Positions 45,851-59,640 of a stretch of DNA of 64,000 nucleotides are shown in pieces (the first letter of the stretch is position 1; every line of letters starts with the position of its first letter). Source of the DNA: Aphis gossypii (taxonomy: Eukaryota; Arthropoda; Insecta; Hemiptera; Aphididae); assembly GCF_020184175.1 (NCBI RefSeq), contig NC_065532.1, positions 44,908,287 through 44,972,286 of the forward strand, given 5' to 3'. The position numbers and the translations under genes were made by a program. The notes under the pieces were generated by a model. The model saw only the letters and a program-made list of their open reading frames with translations. It searched no databases and was not told where the DNA came from.

Positions 45851-48218
45851 TACTAGTTATTTATATTGTATTTATTTCAGGTACATTATAAAATAATATA
45901 TAGACGTCTTGGTACTTTGGCCATTATATCTTCTATGGTTTCATTGTAGATCATTTTCGTCAATATTACGTCAATTTACAAACCACGGTAAAGTTTTATA
46001 ACTAATAATATATTTTTTGTTCCTGATATTTCCCGGGGGGAGGAGGGGGTGTAAACACCCAAAACCCCCACGCGTTTGTGCTTGATCACCACCATTACAT
46101 TAATATACTATACCTAATTTAAATTAAATTAATATACGATTATCATAAATATTATACTATACTTTTCAACTTAAAGCAATAATTAATAAATATTTTATTT
46201 TTAAGACATATTGATGACTGTATTATTGTACATTATTTAGCCGTACAGTTGGGATTCTATTAATTTTTGTTATTCAAAGTGATTGTATTATTGAAGCAAT
46301 AAAAAGTATTTTAAAACTTGGAATAAAGTTGACAACTAAAATTAAAAATAATTTTGATAAATATTGGATGTATTATTAAATATTTAATATATTATGACTA
46401 TTATTACTAGAGTATACTTAATAGAAATAAACATCCATTATCCAATGAGTGTTTATATCATTAAAATTATTTGTGTGCCAAATTCTAAAATACTTTTTGT
46501 TCTTTTAAAGTATTAAAAGAAAATAATGGCTGTGGTTAATTTTGATGTGAATAAATTAGGTATTTTGTTTTAATTTCACCTCAAAATAATTTAGATTGAA
46601 AGAAATTATAAGGTTTCACAAACAATTAATTTTAAGAACTAAACTTGATAAAACTGTCCTTAAGTCTTATTTATATTATTTACATGTTGTTACACAGTTA
46701 TTTAGTTAGCTGTGTGGTATTTCTTTAATGAATTGTACTAAACATTAGAATAGGTATATATGCATATACACATATAAACAAATGTTTCATTATTGCAGTA
46801 ATAATAAATAATCACTTTAGTATAATTTTTAAATTATGTATTGTGAACATTTTAAAATAAAATTTGTGCTTATCTCAATAATAAATCATTATAATACTAT
46901 ACTATAATATACTAGTTTGATATTGTGATGATTATTATTATAGAATTAAATTTTTATACCTACCATAAGTCCTACAATTTTTAAAAGTATGATATATGGT
47001 ATTATTTCTAAATAATTTGTTAATTAATCATTTATAAGACTAAAAACTTGATAAATATTGGGTTATATTATATTAAATGTTAATTTTGTAACATTTAATT
47101 GTATTTTATAGTGGTAGGTTTTTTAAAAAGTTTTTAATTATTGATGTGAAGCCTTATGATTAATTATTTGCTTTTTATAAATGTGATATGTTTGTTATCG
47201 TAGACTGTTAGATTCCAATTAAGCATTAGAAATTTTCCACAAAACTAAATTTTAATATAAGTTCTAATACTGCACAACTCCTATAACTGAAAAATAAAAG
47301 CATAATGTATTATTAAAAAAAATCATTTTTGGATACAAATAACATAAATTGCAAAAATTGTTGGTGAATAGAGATTATGTAAGGTCTTTGAATTGGAAAT
47401 TGAGTACTTTATTCTTGTTTTAACATCTTATAATAATTATAATTACATATATAAAAAAAATATGCTAATCATTTTTATTCTCAAGGTAGGTATGTAATGA
47501 TAAGTTAGAATACTTGATACTTCCAAATAACATAAAATTGTATTTAAATAATGTAAATATTAATTATGTCATACCAAAACTTCAAAATATAATGTTATAG
47601 TGTCCTAATAAAAATGTGTTTTCAACAACCAATGTTATAATTATTGGCATATAATTACATATTTTTTGTTTTAAAAAATAATCGTATAACAGAACTCATA
47701 ATTTTTTGTGTCTTCCTCAAGTATAATTGGCTCAAGTAGGTTTTTGTTTTCTCATTTCCATGTACCTATGCTTGTATTATAATAATTATTATTGTATTTT
47801 AATTTGGATATAACTGATTATGTATCTATATTTATTTTTATGGACGCATATTGTTATGGCTTAAAATTGTGATTAAAACAAAATTATTTCTGTTTACCTA
47901 TGTGCAGTGTTGTGTTTTTATTTATTTATTTTTTTGTTGTACTTATATAAAATATATGTTGTATTTAAAAAAAAATTGTTGAATCTGAATCATTTTAAAA
48001 ACAATAAATTTTCTAAAATTTAGTATCAAAATTCATAGAATCCCAACTTCATGAGTAACCAATAAGGAATACTCATGTTACTGTGGATGGTTTGGTATCA
48101 CTATCAGTGATATTTTATTGTTTTAAACAAATCAATATTATTATATAAATATATTCAATTTATTTTTCTTATAATACAAAATTTATAAAGGAAAAATATA
48201 TACATAATCAAAATGATT
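45851..48218. other. Intergenic region between USP1 and POLE4
   Basis: A/T-rich with no recognised gene. A G/C-rich patch at 46027-46072 (gggggtgtaaacaccc followed by a C-run) looks like the end of a decayed element. The POLE4 poly(A) signal (minus-strand AATAAA, forward tttatt) is at 48159-48164. Confidence 0.4.
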
Positions 48219-48866
48219 TTACCAATCTAATGCGCCTTCTAAGAATTCAAACGGTACACTGTCTTCAATCACAGTGTCGATATGCTTTTTTTGCAATGTT
48301 TTTTTGTTGGTAGCTACCATCACTTTGTGAGAATGTTGCGCCAAAAGCCCAACAAATTGCTCCTAAAGAATGAACGATATGTAATTTAATAATTAGTCAT
48401 TAATAATAAGTTAATCAGTGTTTGTGCAGCAGCTTACCGTCGCCTTTGTGAGCAGAAACACTGCATCACCAGATACTATATTGACGTCCGGGTCCATTTT
48501 CATGATCAACTTCACGCGGCCTGGAGGTAATCCTTTGTGGGTATCTTTTGTCTTGGCATTTGGGGAATTATCTTTCTGCAATTCAGTTGACTGATCTGGA
48601 TCGGCGTCCACCGGCAAATCGTCGGCCGGGAGGTCATTTTCGTCATCCGAATCGTCAGTGTGATATTCGATATTATCAACAGGTGGTTCGTTGACATTAG
48701 AGTCCGTCTTCTGGTTGGCATTTTCTATGACAGACGGTTTGCGATCGTCTTCACGTATTTCTTCTAGTATCTCAGTCAAGACGTTGTCGTGGCCTGTGCT
48801 TTCGGGAAAAGTTAAATTTACAGATATCGGTTCGCTGTCAAACAAGTTCGGTGAGTCGTTTTCCAT
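48219..48866 (-). CDS. POLE4: DNA polymerase epsilon subunit 4 (histone-fold protein)
   Basis: Two exons (48438-48866, 48219-48362) join in phase 0 to 190 residues. The start is the ATG at 48866 (MENDSPNLF), since the frame upstream has only a GTG. The first 110 residues are acidic and low-complexity (for example DDSDDENDLPADDLPVDADPD). The C-terminal 75 residues form a histone fold: LPPGRVKLIMKMDPDVNIV, SGDAVFLLTKATEQFVGLLAQ, then KKTLQKKHIDTVI and the terminal FEFLEGALDW. This matches POLE4/Dpb3-type subunits, including their conserved C-terminal FLEG.LD. POLE4 pairs with POLE3 to bind double-stranded DNA in the leading-strand polymerase. The N-terminal acidic extension is longer than in human POLE4 (117 residues). 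Confidence 0.9.
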
Positions 48867-51475
48867 TGTTTTCACTCGCTCCGGAAATTGTGTAACGAAA
48901 CGAAAATGTTGAATCGACGTGTAACTCGAATCGTCTTGCGACGACTAACAATAAGTGAAGAGATTTAATATGTCATGGCAATGTCCAGTGTACATTATAC
49001 AATTATATTATGTACAAGAGAAAGAGACGATTGAGTGACTGACAACCGTCGAGGATTTTTGTGTTGTCTGAAATTCAACAGTATTTCATATTGACACTTT
49101 AAGAGTTATTATCATATTCAAAGATAACACTTTTTTGGCGGGTAAAATGATAACCTTAAAAATATTCCAACAGAAAAAAATATATGTGCACAAAGAGTTG
49201 TCAGACGGAAGACGGCACGGCGATTTTTTATCGTTCCAGTACGTTTAGGTACTTCAACTTCATAGTTAATTATTTATCGACTTGCTATTTGTGATTTGAA
49301 AATGCGTTTTATTAAAATATAAATCATATGCCAGTAGAAATGTGTATTATGGTTGATCATGATATTTTATATTATATCCTCGACTTGGTAAGTACTATTA
49401 ATATATGCTTTATTAACTTACGATTTGTAAAATTATTAATGGAACAGGTATCAACAAACCATGATAATAAGATATATATAAAATAGTAATAATAAATAGT
49501 AAATTGTATCTAAAACGTGCTACCAGTGGCGTGAATTGAGTGGTGAAAATGTTGCAATTGCACCACCATAATTGAATTTTGGTAGTGCTGGTTTATATTA
49601 TTGTACTACGAGAAAATCATAAAAATTGTAAATCTATAATTTTTATTTTTAAAAGTGTACATTTGTTTTACAAATTAAAATTCTGTACTCGTATAAAATT
49701 TTAATTTTTGTACGATTGTCGTTTTTTATCTATTATATTCAATCCTGCTTCAACTCGGTAAACATTTTTTCAAAGATAATTTCAATTATCTATTATCCTA
49801 TCTACCATAATCTACTTAGTCTACAAGTTATTGCTTTAAATTCGAAAGTAATTGATGAATTTGATACGTGTTTTAAATGAGGACGTCGTTTCAGTTTAAA
49901 ATAAAGAAATATTTGTGGTTTGTTTTCCTCCTCATTTACAGAAGGAATTAGCGTAGGTTAGGTTATATCTACTTTTTCTTTATTTACATAATTTTTTTTT
50001 AATTTAAGAAATATTATGAGGTTTATAAACTTATTAAAATAATAATTATTGAACCATATACATTAAAGTATTATAAAATCATATGAATATATTATTTTAT
50101 GATAATAAATCAAGCAGCTCTGTTATAATAATTGTATACATAGTTATACTACTTAAATAGATATTTGAGAGTGATTTTCATTTTCAATGCATAATGATTA
50201 ATAAGTATTAACCACCGCGCCCCTTTTTAAATACAATTTAATATTATATAATAATATGTACCTATGGCATATTGTATTTACGTTAGTATAGTAAGAGTTT
50301 GGAGTTTTGATTACATTAAAAAATGGATTTTATACAATTTTTGATAATTGTGATAAATTATAATTACATTTATTTATATAATTATATTTAATTATTATAC
50401 TTGAGATATTTAATATATCATTATATAGTGCGCTTTTTACTTTTTGTGAATTGTATATGTTGCGTTTGCGCTGGTTATTTATTATTTATGCATACCTAGA
50501 GAGAATGTTTTCTGCAGTCATTATTCTGGTTACCCGAAAGTTTCTGAACTGAAAAAAAAACACAAAATAGGTACTTGAGAAAGATTGAGAAACTATAACT
50601 ATTTACTTTAAGTTTTAGCAAGTTAGATTTTCTTATATACCTACTTATATTTTCTATTTGAATTAAAACTTTAACTTTCTGTAGTCTACGATATTAAGGT
50701 TTGACATTAAAAACTTGGGAGAGTATGCAATAAACAAAAAAGTGTCCTGTTGCACTTTGAATGTAAGTTTCTTAACCCACCTAGGCAGAGGCGGATAGAG
50801 CTATTTTATCTTACCGGGAATTATATTTAAGGGCCCAACATTTTTTTTCTCGCTTCGCTCGGAATGCATCTATAAAAAAGTGTATATTCTTACTCTTATA
50901 TTATTATTTTATTTTTTATAGTATTAGTTTATTAGTATTCAGTCATAATTAATACATTTTTTTTTAAAGATCACTTTAAGCAGTATTCTTATCAATAATA
51001 TCATATTAATGTTAATTTTAGTTAACATTTATTTTTCAATACTCATTAACATAATTAAAATTTTTAAATGATTTTGTGACATTGAACAATTGAATAGTAT
51101 TTTACATACCTACTTAAGTTTTTGTAATCGATGGTATTCTCATTTCTTTACCAGTTACCACGATCATACTTTAAAAATGTACGATATTACGAAATTATCA
51201 TAATAATGATAATATAGATAACATATTATATTCATTATCCATAATATACATAATATAGAAAACGTACTACAATTTAATGTATTATTAACGTAAAACCGTA
51301 AACGCATAAGTATTTATTTTATTATTAATTAATAATTTAATTTAATTTTTTTTATTAATAATTATATACCAAATACCAATAAAATAAACTGTTTCCAAAT
51401 TGTTTATAGGTAGTTCGATATTATAATAATATTATTATTGTATTATATTATATTATTATTATTATTAATAATAAG
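48867..51475. other. POLE4 upstream region and gene-poor spacer
   Basis: 48867-49260 is G+C-richer and is the likely POLE4 promoter. Beyond it the sequence is A/T-rich with no gene. Two worn element ends are visible: cagtggcgtgaattgagtgg at 49526, of the same type as the MITE at 61801, and cagaggcggatagagc at 50784. Neither has a matched partner end. Confidence 0.4.
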
Positions 51476-52224
51476 TAGGGCTTGGATTTTAATGTATATG
51501 CTTCTTTTTTATATGAGATGGAAATCTAATTTTTATACATAAATTCGTTTCACGTTATTCTGATTCCAAATAAACCGATTTATTTTTGCATTTTTTGGTT
51601 ATTTTTAATGTATAAAATATAAATGCTTTTTTGTGCTTTTTTCAGTTATTTTATCTGTAGAATTTTTAAATGTTTTTTATGCTTCTATAGTAATAATAAA
51701 AACTGAATTAATAAGAAACGTAAAAACCCAGAATGCGAACTAAATGTTTATTATTGTTGATTATTAATTTTTTCGTTATCAGCTTGTTAATTAAATGTAT
51801 TAAACGTATAAAATGTCGATCTGTATATTATAGCCTGCGTACCTATAGGTACAGTTAGTATGCCTTTAACATTGATATCGAACACTTCAAAATTTAAGAT
51901 TTGGTGTTGTCATTTGAAACCTCTTGTATGAAGTAGGTATGCACCGACTACTTATAAAGTGGATGTAGAGAGTTCGTTTTCTATGTTAAATGTTAAATAT
52001 CTTGTCGGACAATATCGAGTCAGTTTCACTATTGCAGCAAATCAAAGGAAATACATGGTAGTTAATTCTTTTTTTAAAAACTAATTTTTTAAAATTTTTT
52101 ATAACTAGTCCAAATTAATTTTTGGTCATGCTTTTTTTTTTAAATAAATATACTTCTTTTTTGCTTTTTTAAAACAATTATGTGCTTTTTTAGTTGCTTA
52201 TTATGCTTTAAAATCCGAGCCCTG
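51476..52224 (+). mobile_element. hAT element with transposase C-terminal relic, 749 bp
   Basis: The left end is TAGGGCTTGGATTTTAATG. The right end, reverse-complemented, is CAGGGCTCGGATTTTAAAGC. The flanks are ataataag (51468-51475) and ttaataag (52225-52232), an 8-bp duplication with one mismatch. Inside, the plus strand at about 51941-52067 encodes APTTYKVDVESSFSMLN and ends near YMVVNS. This is the hATC dimerisation segment (PTT..DVERSFS...LVVN) of hAT transposases, with substitutions and no upstream catalytic part. It is an internally deleted, inactive copy. Confidence 0.8.
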
Positions 52225-55200
52225 TTAATAAGTAATAATATTTAAAACATAAAATACCGCGTTTAAAATATCTGATAGGTAATGAAAAATAAAATGTAAA
52301 ATAAAAATTAATAAATTACACCTATTTAATATCGTAAAATCGTAATATTTTAAAGTAGGTAATATGACCTATAAAAAGTTTGTAAACAACAAGAATATCT
52401 AAACTAAGTTGAATTAGTTCTTATAATATTTTGATTTATGAACTTGTAATTGGACTTATTCATAGGTAACCTCCAAGGACTGAGAATAACGATGTAAAAG
52501 TTATTTGTGCATATAGGAAATATGAAAAATTCTCACGATGTTAAAAATGCCACGTTTCAATTCACTTAGATATACTTATAATATATAATCTATATATTAC
52601 GTACGAAACATAATATCTATGTTACGTTTGCAATACATTTTGATCGATGACAATACGATAAATATACTCATTTACACGGGAATCTGTCAACTAACAAAAC
52701 GCTATATCGATTTATCGTGTCACGTCTCCCGTTATACATAATAATCATAGATTTAATAACCAATAATAGTTATTATGAGTCTGGGGCACAAAACGCGATC
52801 AAATAACATACGTTCTATGTCTGTTTTTTAACCCGCCAAATATAAATAATGTGTACACGATATCATAATAATATATAATATACTACTCGTTTTATACTCA
52901 TTATTATACAATGTCTTTGCCTCGTATATATTATTATAATATGGAACATAATGTAATATCATCATACAGCTGCAGTGTGTTAATTTTACGATTACACAGT
53001 ACGAAACCTTTTTTGCGATTCCGTTCACCGACGACGGTACGGTGGGTGCGGGTTGGCGTTTAATAAAATTATGCAGTACCTATAAAGTATTGTACCTATC
53101 GTATTGTAGTACCTGCAGTACGTTTTGTAAGCAAATAGTATTTATTTTATATTGCGCTGCGCATTCACATAATAAAGTCGTCTTATATTATGCAAATCGG
53201 TGGTACTTAGAAGAAAAATACGAGAGAAATTAGTCGTGGCGAGCAATACCTAATTGCGTTTATCTATTTATTATTATGGTCATTCTTATTTTAATTACAG
53301 ACCAACGCTAAAACTGTCCTCCCTTATTTTACATTTTATATCGCTCCGTAATTGTAATATTGCAATTATAATGATAATTAGCAGAACAAGGATGCTGTGT
53401 GTATATTAGCCGTACGACGTTCAATTGCGCGACAGTACGTAAATTGTTTATTGCTCCGCGTCACCGACTCGTGTCCGTTTTCACCTCGAGGCGCGTCTGT
53501 CCGATTACAAACACGTATTATTATAATATAATATATAATATACGTATTAAATTATACACGTACGTCACTTCATACAATATCGTTCTTTGAATTTCCATCG
53601 TAAAACGCCCCGTGGTTTTATGTTACTATAAGTATAATATTCATAATTCTAAATTCATATATAGGTATTAGATAGGAAACTATAATATCTGTAATGTATC
53701 ATACTATCATGTATTGTATATATTGTGTTTGTTTGTATATTTTGAATTAGGAGCACTTTACACAATATTATTATTATTATGTTATTCTAATGGCTCGGAA
53801 AAATATAACGCTACATCCGCAGCTATACTTGTATAGACGTGTAGCGTTTTAATGATATTAATGATTTATTATTTTCTTTTATCAACGATTTAAAAAATAT
53901 TGCATTCACGTGTGAATTATGAATATATATATTATATACATTTAGTCCGATCGTTTTTAATCTATATCAAGTCGTTTGCAGTATAATCTATTAATTATTA
54001 CTACCTAACTACGGTTGAAAAGTATTTCTAAGGTCATTTAAATATTAAATTATGCCGTGTTATTATATCGTTGTATAAATTATATGTAGGTATATCTATT
54101 TTAAAAACATAATATATATTTTATTAGGTCATCTACCATCTTAATATGGTCAACTAAAAATAATTCTATCATTCATAACACGTTTTAAAAACGGTTTTAA
54201 GTATCTTAATAGAATTTAATAGTATTATACATTAATGCGTATACTATTAGAAAATCTTTAACATAAACATTAGTTTTTAATTTAAATTATGTAATAAACA
54301 AAATTGCCCGTAGTTAATAAAATAAAGTAGAATTAATTAAGTTTAATTAAAATAATATTATCTTCGTGTAATTAATTTCATTATGGTAACGAGACATTTT
54401 AATATTATTTAATTAAGAAGACCTTTCAAGATAAATAATATATGTATGTGTTTGAAACCCAAAGCTCATGTCATATAGCTATTTTATCACATTTTATTAT
54501 TAGTTTTTATTCTGTTATAATTACACATGATAGTTAAAACATTTGTAAATTTACTATAAAGTGAGTAGTTTATATTCAGTTTTAAAAAATGAAAACATTT
54601 TTTTTCAAAATCCTATTGTTTGTAAGTAATTTTGTATTACTTGGAGGTACTATATTATTTACTTATTGGCTCTAATAAATTAATAAACCCAAATTTATTG
54701 TATTACACTTCCACAATTAGATTTTAATGTAATTACATCACGGGTTAATTACTATAATTATATATTTATAGTACCTATAATATTATTATATAAATAAGTG
54801 GCGCTTAAAATATTGCCAACAATCATATTATAGTTTGTGGTTTTTATCAGGGACGGGTTATAAATTCGCACGAACCTTTTGAATACATTTTCATTAAAAA
54901 TAAAATGAAAGATACTAACCCGAGTTTAGCAATAAAAAATAATATTTCCTAATAAAATATAAACATTGTGATTTCTACTGTTCTCAAGTATTACTAATTA
55001 CATATTATATTTTATATTATGTATGTGTACAATGTACATAATATAAATGGCCACGTATGCACATTTCTTTCAGTAAAAGTTTTAGAATTTGTTTAAAAAG
55101 TTCAACACTAAATATAACATTAGTTTTTTTATAATAATAAATTATATGAACTATGTATAGAACTATAGGGTATTATCTACCCAACTATTCGAAGCATTCA

Positions 55201-58200
55201 ATTTTAATCTATACACTATAGTATCTTATTTACTTACCTATATTATATTATTATAAATTATAATATGTAGGGCAAATATCTAAAGATTATTTCGGTAATG
55301 CTGAGTAAAATCTTTTTGTTTATACTTAGGAGCTCATTAAAACCATATACCTATAGTTTATGATTCATTCATAACTCGTCAAGTTATTAATTTTGAATAA
55401 TATGTATATTTTAATGGTTAATTATCGCCCTTGTTGATTGATGCTTTGACAGCGTATTATATATTATACTCGTATATTACCAACAAACTTATGAAATATT
55501 CAAATAATAAGATTTTGAAACGTATTTGACCATTTACTATTTAGGCATATTTTTTTTTTTATAGAAACCGTTTATAGACTGAATGACTTCACGAAAATAG
55601 TAATATATTATACAAGTTGCGATGGAGTACATTTTTATTGGATATTGTACTCGTTTATAATTTTTATTTCTGGAGCGAAAGGAAGGTTTTCCAATGTCAT
55701 GTATTTTTTTTTTTAAATTCAAAGAGCAGAACTTTACGTGCAGCGACTTTATAGTTTATACTGTGTAGATTGGACATTGTACAGGTTTTTTAAACTCACC
55801 TTAATAATAACCACACTGCCTGCTCCTGTATTTTTTAATATGGATAATGTATATTATTAACGAACGCATTCATATAAATGTGTTGCACGAGTTTTGAAAA
55901 TTTTGAAAACATTTAAAATTGTGGTTGATATGATATTAATTAATAAATGTATAAGTAGGTACCTAAGTAATTACTGTAGATGTGTTTAATTATTTAAATT
56001 TTTTAATTGTTGGTGTCAAAATGTTTGCTAGCCATTTTAAAATCATTATCTTTATTAGTCTACAATGTATAAATAGTAGTATATATTTGGATTATGTACG
56101 TTTAGAGTGTTTAGACCGTTGCTGAATTTTTTTAGACTTAATATTTCTTTTGATATTTTGATGAAAAATAACAATTTTTTGTGAATTTTATTATTAGCAC
56201 TGTAATTTTAAAACGATAATAGGAGTTTTAGTCCATGCCTTGTGATTGTAATTTATACAAATGACATCATTGTGCTGTATACTAATTAAATCTTTTTATT
56301 ATAAGTCGTTCTTTACTGTTATCAATTTTCCATTGGTGGTTGATCAATTGCTGGACTACAGTAAAAATATCCCTATTTAAAATACTGGCTTAATATCAGA
56401 TTTATAAAGATACTATAGTGTTTTAATTTTATTTTTAGTGGTCCAAAGACGCCGTTTTACATACGATATTATAGATATACCTACACTGGAACGACAATTG
56501 TACTAACCTCATCATTATCATCATCATTATGATTATTAACGGTACATTATGTCCACCGGTGCCTTAAATATTTATGTAATAAAATATTGAAGAAACGTTA
56601 CTCCGTTTTCGATGTCATTAATAGTTTCGAAACGGATTCCGATTTAATATCGAATAAACACATTCGCATATTATATTGATCCTCTCACCACCACCCAGGC
56701 CTTGAGATGGTTCATAACAAATATAATAAACGTAACTGGATCGCAAAATCTTGCAATCGTAGGCCGATTAACGATCGCCGCCGCCGGAATTGTGTTTAAA
56801 ATAATATTATTATTCGGTCATCGATATTATATTATGGCTTGCGGTGGATCGGCGTACTTCTTATACTGTCGTTTGTACCTATATTATTATTATATATTTA
56901 TATTCGTATACAATATTATTATTTATTTATTTTCCAACGGCGTTTCTATAGAAAACGGATTACGGGGGAACGTGTGTGCAATAAAATATAAATAAACTTA
57001 TATCATCGGTGCACACTATATTACGCTTACAATATTATTATTATTTATTATATATATATATATTATTTTATACCTGTAACGGATAGGTCGCGCGAGATGC
57101 AACTCGATTAATCATTTCAAACGATTTGCGATCGCCGCTGTTGTTGCAGTATGATCGTATGACGAAACACTGCACCGCGTTTGGAAAAGTAGGACGGCCG
57201 TGTGAGATGATCGATATACATAATGCATATATCGTATTGGATGGACACTATTTATTAATACACACTATAGAGTAATACAATATAAATAATATATACCGTC
57301 AAAAGTGGTAATTAACTATAGGCGGGTAGGTAGTTGAAAAGTTAAAACTCTAAGTTCAAAAATTAATTTTCTTAAACTTTTTAAGCTATTACATAACTGG
57401 TTTGTTAATTGTACGTACGTATAATTAACTATTATAATCTAATTTAAATAGCTAAAGTATCCGTTATATTAACTTATTTAATCTATACCTAAGTTCTAGA
57501 TGCATTTTATTAAAATGTTAAGTTTTTATTTAATATAATTGAAAGTTGCACAATCTTAATTAAATAACTTAATTGTACCTACCACCACAATTATAAAAAA
57601 CAATAATTAACTACATTATTTAAATTATTTGAGTTGATATTTTTACAGTTTAAATTTATTTTATTTGTTTACTATTAGCTTTTATTTTTACGTTCTTAAT
57701 TATTTTTTTTTCTATAACTTCCCGACATTTCAATAACGTTATGATCTAGGATTTAGACTTTCAGATTCAAATTTGATAATTATTATAATATTCATAAAAT
57801 GAACTTAGCTGTTTTATTTTTAGAGACAAACATAATATATAGGTACTTATATTATTACTCGATGATCTTCTTAATTTTTCACCATAGCATGGTATTTATC
57901 GCCGAATAGACGGAATGAAGATAATTTTTGTAGACGCTAGCTATAATGCAGTATATTGCTTTTAATCCGGAATTATTACAAAGAGGTTTGCGGATTGTGG
58001 GGTTAACGATCTCGTGTTTAAATAGTTGGTAAGTGCATACTTCACCATTTTAAAAAAATGTTTGCTCACTCGTGCAAATCACATAACGTATAAGCGCATA
58101 ACTTAGAATTTTATCAAAATGATCTGTTTACAGTAAATTTCTTTGACTTATTAGTGTACCTATTATATATGTATTGTTAGGTAATAGCTATTAATACGAA

Positions 58201-59340
58201 ATACCAACGAAAAATTAAAGTTTAAACAGAACTAAAAAAATTAGAATTTTTGAAAACGAAATAATATTTTTGATCTAGTTTATTGGTTTATAATTAAAAA
58301 CATTTCTCAAAGGTAACAAAGTTGAATGTGTATTATCGTTTTTAATTTAGTCAGTTTGTGTTTTAATAGTTGTTATATTTTTATAGCTATAGTAGTAAAG
58401 ACTGACGGTACCTACGAATTAAATATGAAATAATAAGCATACCTATTTCCCATGTAAATTATTCATATGCAATATTAATTTAAGAAATTTCACGTGTTAA
58501 CTAGGAAATTGTTGATTAAACGTATTATTAAACAATTTTTCTTTATTGTGAACATGTATAATAATAGATATCTACTTGGATTATTTTTTTTTTTTTACAT
58601 ATTTTGTAAGTTTCTTTTGCCTTGGGCTATTCTACTGAATTTCTCAACCTTCGTTGGATTATATATTGTATTGTTTGTTATATTATAATAAAAATTTAAT
58701 TAACTGATATTATTCGCACAATCTTTCTATTTTGCTCTTGGCGCACGTATCGTATTGTGTAGATACATATTTTCTTTTTTCTTTTTTTACTAAGAAAATA
58801 TTTAAAAATATAATATACATATGATTACATTTGGGTAGTAACGTTAATAAATACAATTCGATTGTTACGAAAGCCAATCTATGTATTGTAAAGATTACGT
58901 ATATTTACTTTCATAAATTCATTTTTGCGTTCTGTGTATAATATATATAAATAAAATATAGTACGCGTGCAACAGTAATTGTTATTTTTTACATTTTGTC
59001 TGCACGCGATATTAAGACTTGTAATCTCAACGGTATAAACAGCTGGTGTAATATGTATTATTTATACATACTTATATCATTATTGAGTGATCATTTATCT
59101 ATGTATATATTATATTATAATTATAATTTAATTCTAAGGAAGAAATTGAGTTATCTCACTTGTTAATAATAATTGTTGATTAGTTTTACTATTATTATTA
59201 TTTATTTTGTCTCGGCAACGAGGGTTACTAATTTTCTAAATAATTATAAATAATTTAAAATACATTACATTGCATTTATATATTATATATATATATATAG
59301 TAATACATGTCACATGGTTTACAATTATTTATTTAATTCT
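52225..59340. other. Long gene-poor region with G+C-richer islands
   Basis: No coding exon was recognised in 7 kb. Most is A/T-rich, but 52,660-53,620 and 56,460-57,250 carry many CpG and less A/T-rich stretches (for example gacgacggtacggtgggtgc near 53030 and gatcgccgccgccgg near 56770). Those ORFs show no protein signature, so the islands may be regulatory DNA or an untranslated exon of a gene outside the window. A possible decayed element end (cagggacgggttataaattc) is at 54847. Confidence 0.4.
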
Positions 59341-59640
59341 TAGGTGTTTAGGAATATGATCAGCTGTTGTGTGTTATTTGAATCGAGTGCTTTTTAAAGA
59401 GTACTATAAATTCCTGTTTCTTATTGTCTCTCATTCTCATTTGTATGACATTCAGTTATAAGTTTATAATGTGTTTCATCGTAAGGGAGTGACTGAAACT
59501 GGTATTGATAGGGGATCTTCCCTGTTCATAAGATGTCTTTTATGTTAGTTAGCCATGTCCATATGTGACTTCATTCTATTGATAGTGGTTTCTATTTTTC
59601 TTAAGATGTCAGTTGGAGATGGCTATTTGTGCGTGTGGGT
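59340..59640 (-). mobile_element. Degraded LINE fragment (Jockey-like ORF2 C-terminus)
   Basis: Base composition shifts here. On the minus strand the frame near 59350-59500 reads DETHYKLITECHTNENERQ and, further on, LDSNNTQQLIIFLNT, interrupted by stops. This resembles the segment after the RNase H domain of Jockey-type retrotransposon ORF2 (…KHIL-EC…Y..ER…, ending LI.FL). It is a heavily mutated fragment with no recoverable ends. Confidence 0.4.

Noticed and set aside
48867..48875. POLE4 start three codons upstream
   Set aside because: The codon at 48875 is GTG; the ATG at 48866 is the first usable start.
56702..56995. 97-codon plus-strand ORF with hydrophobic stretches
   Set aside because: The hydrophobic part is Tyr/Ile/Phe runs coded by TAT/ATT microsatellite-like sequence. 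No codon bias or homology, and no splice partners.
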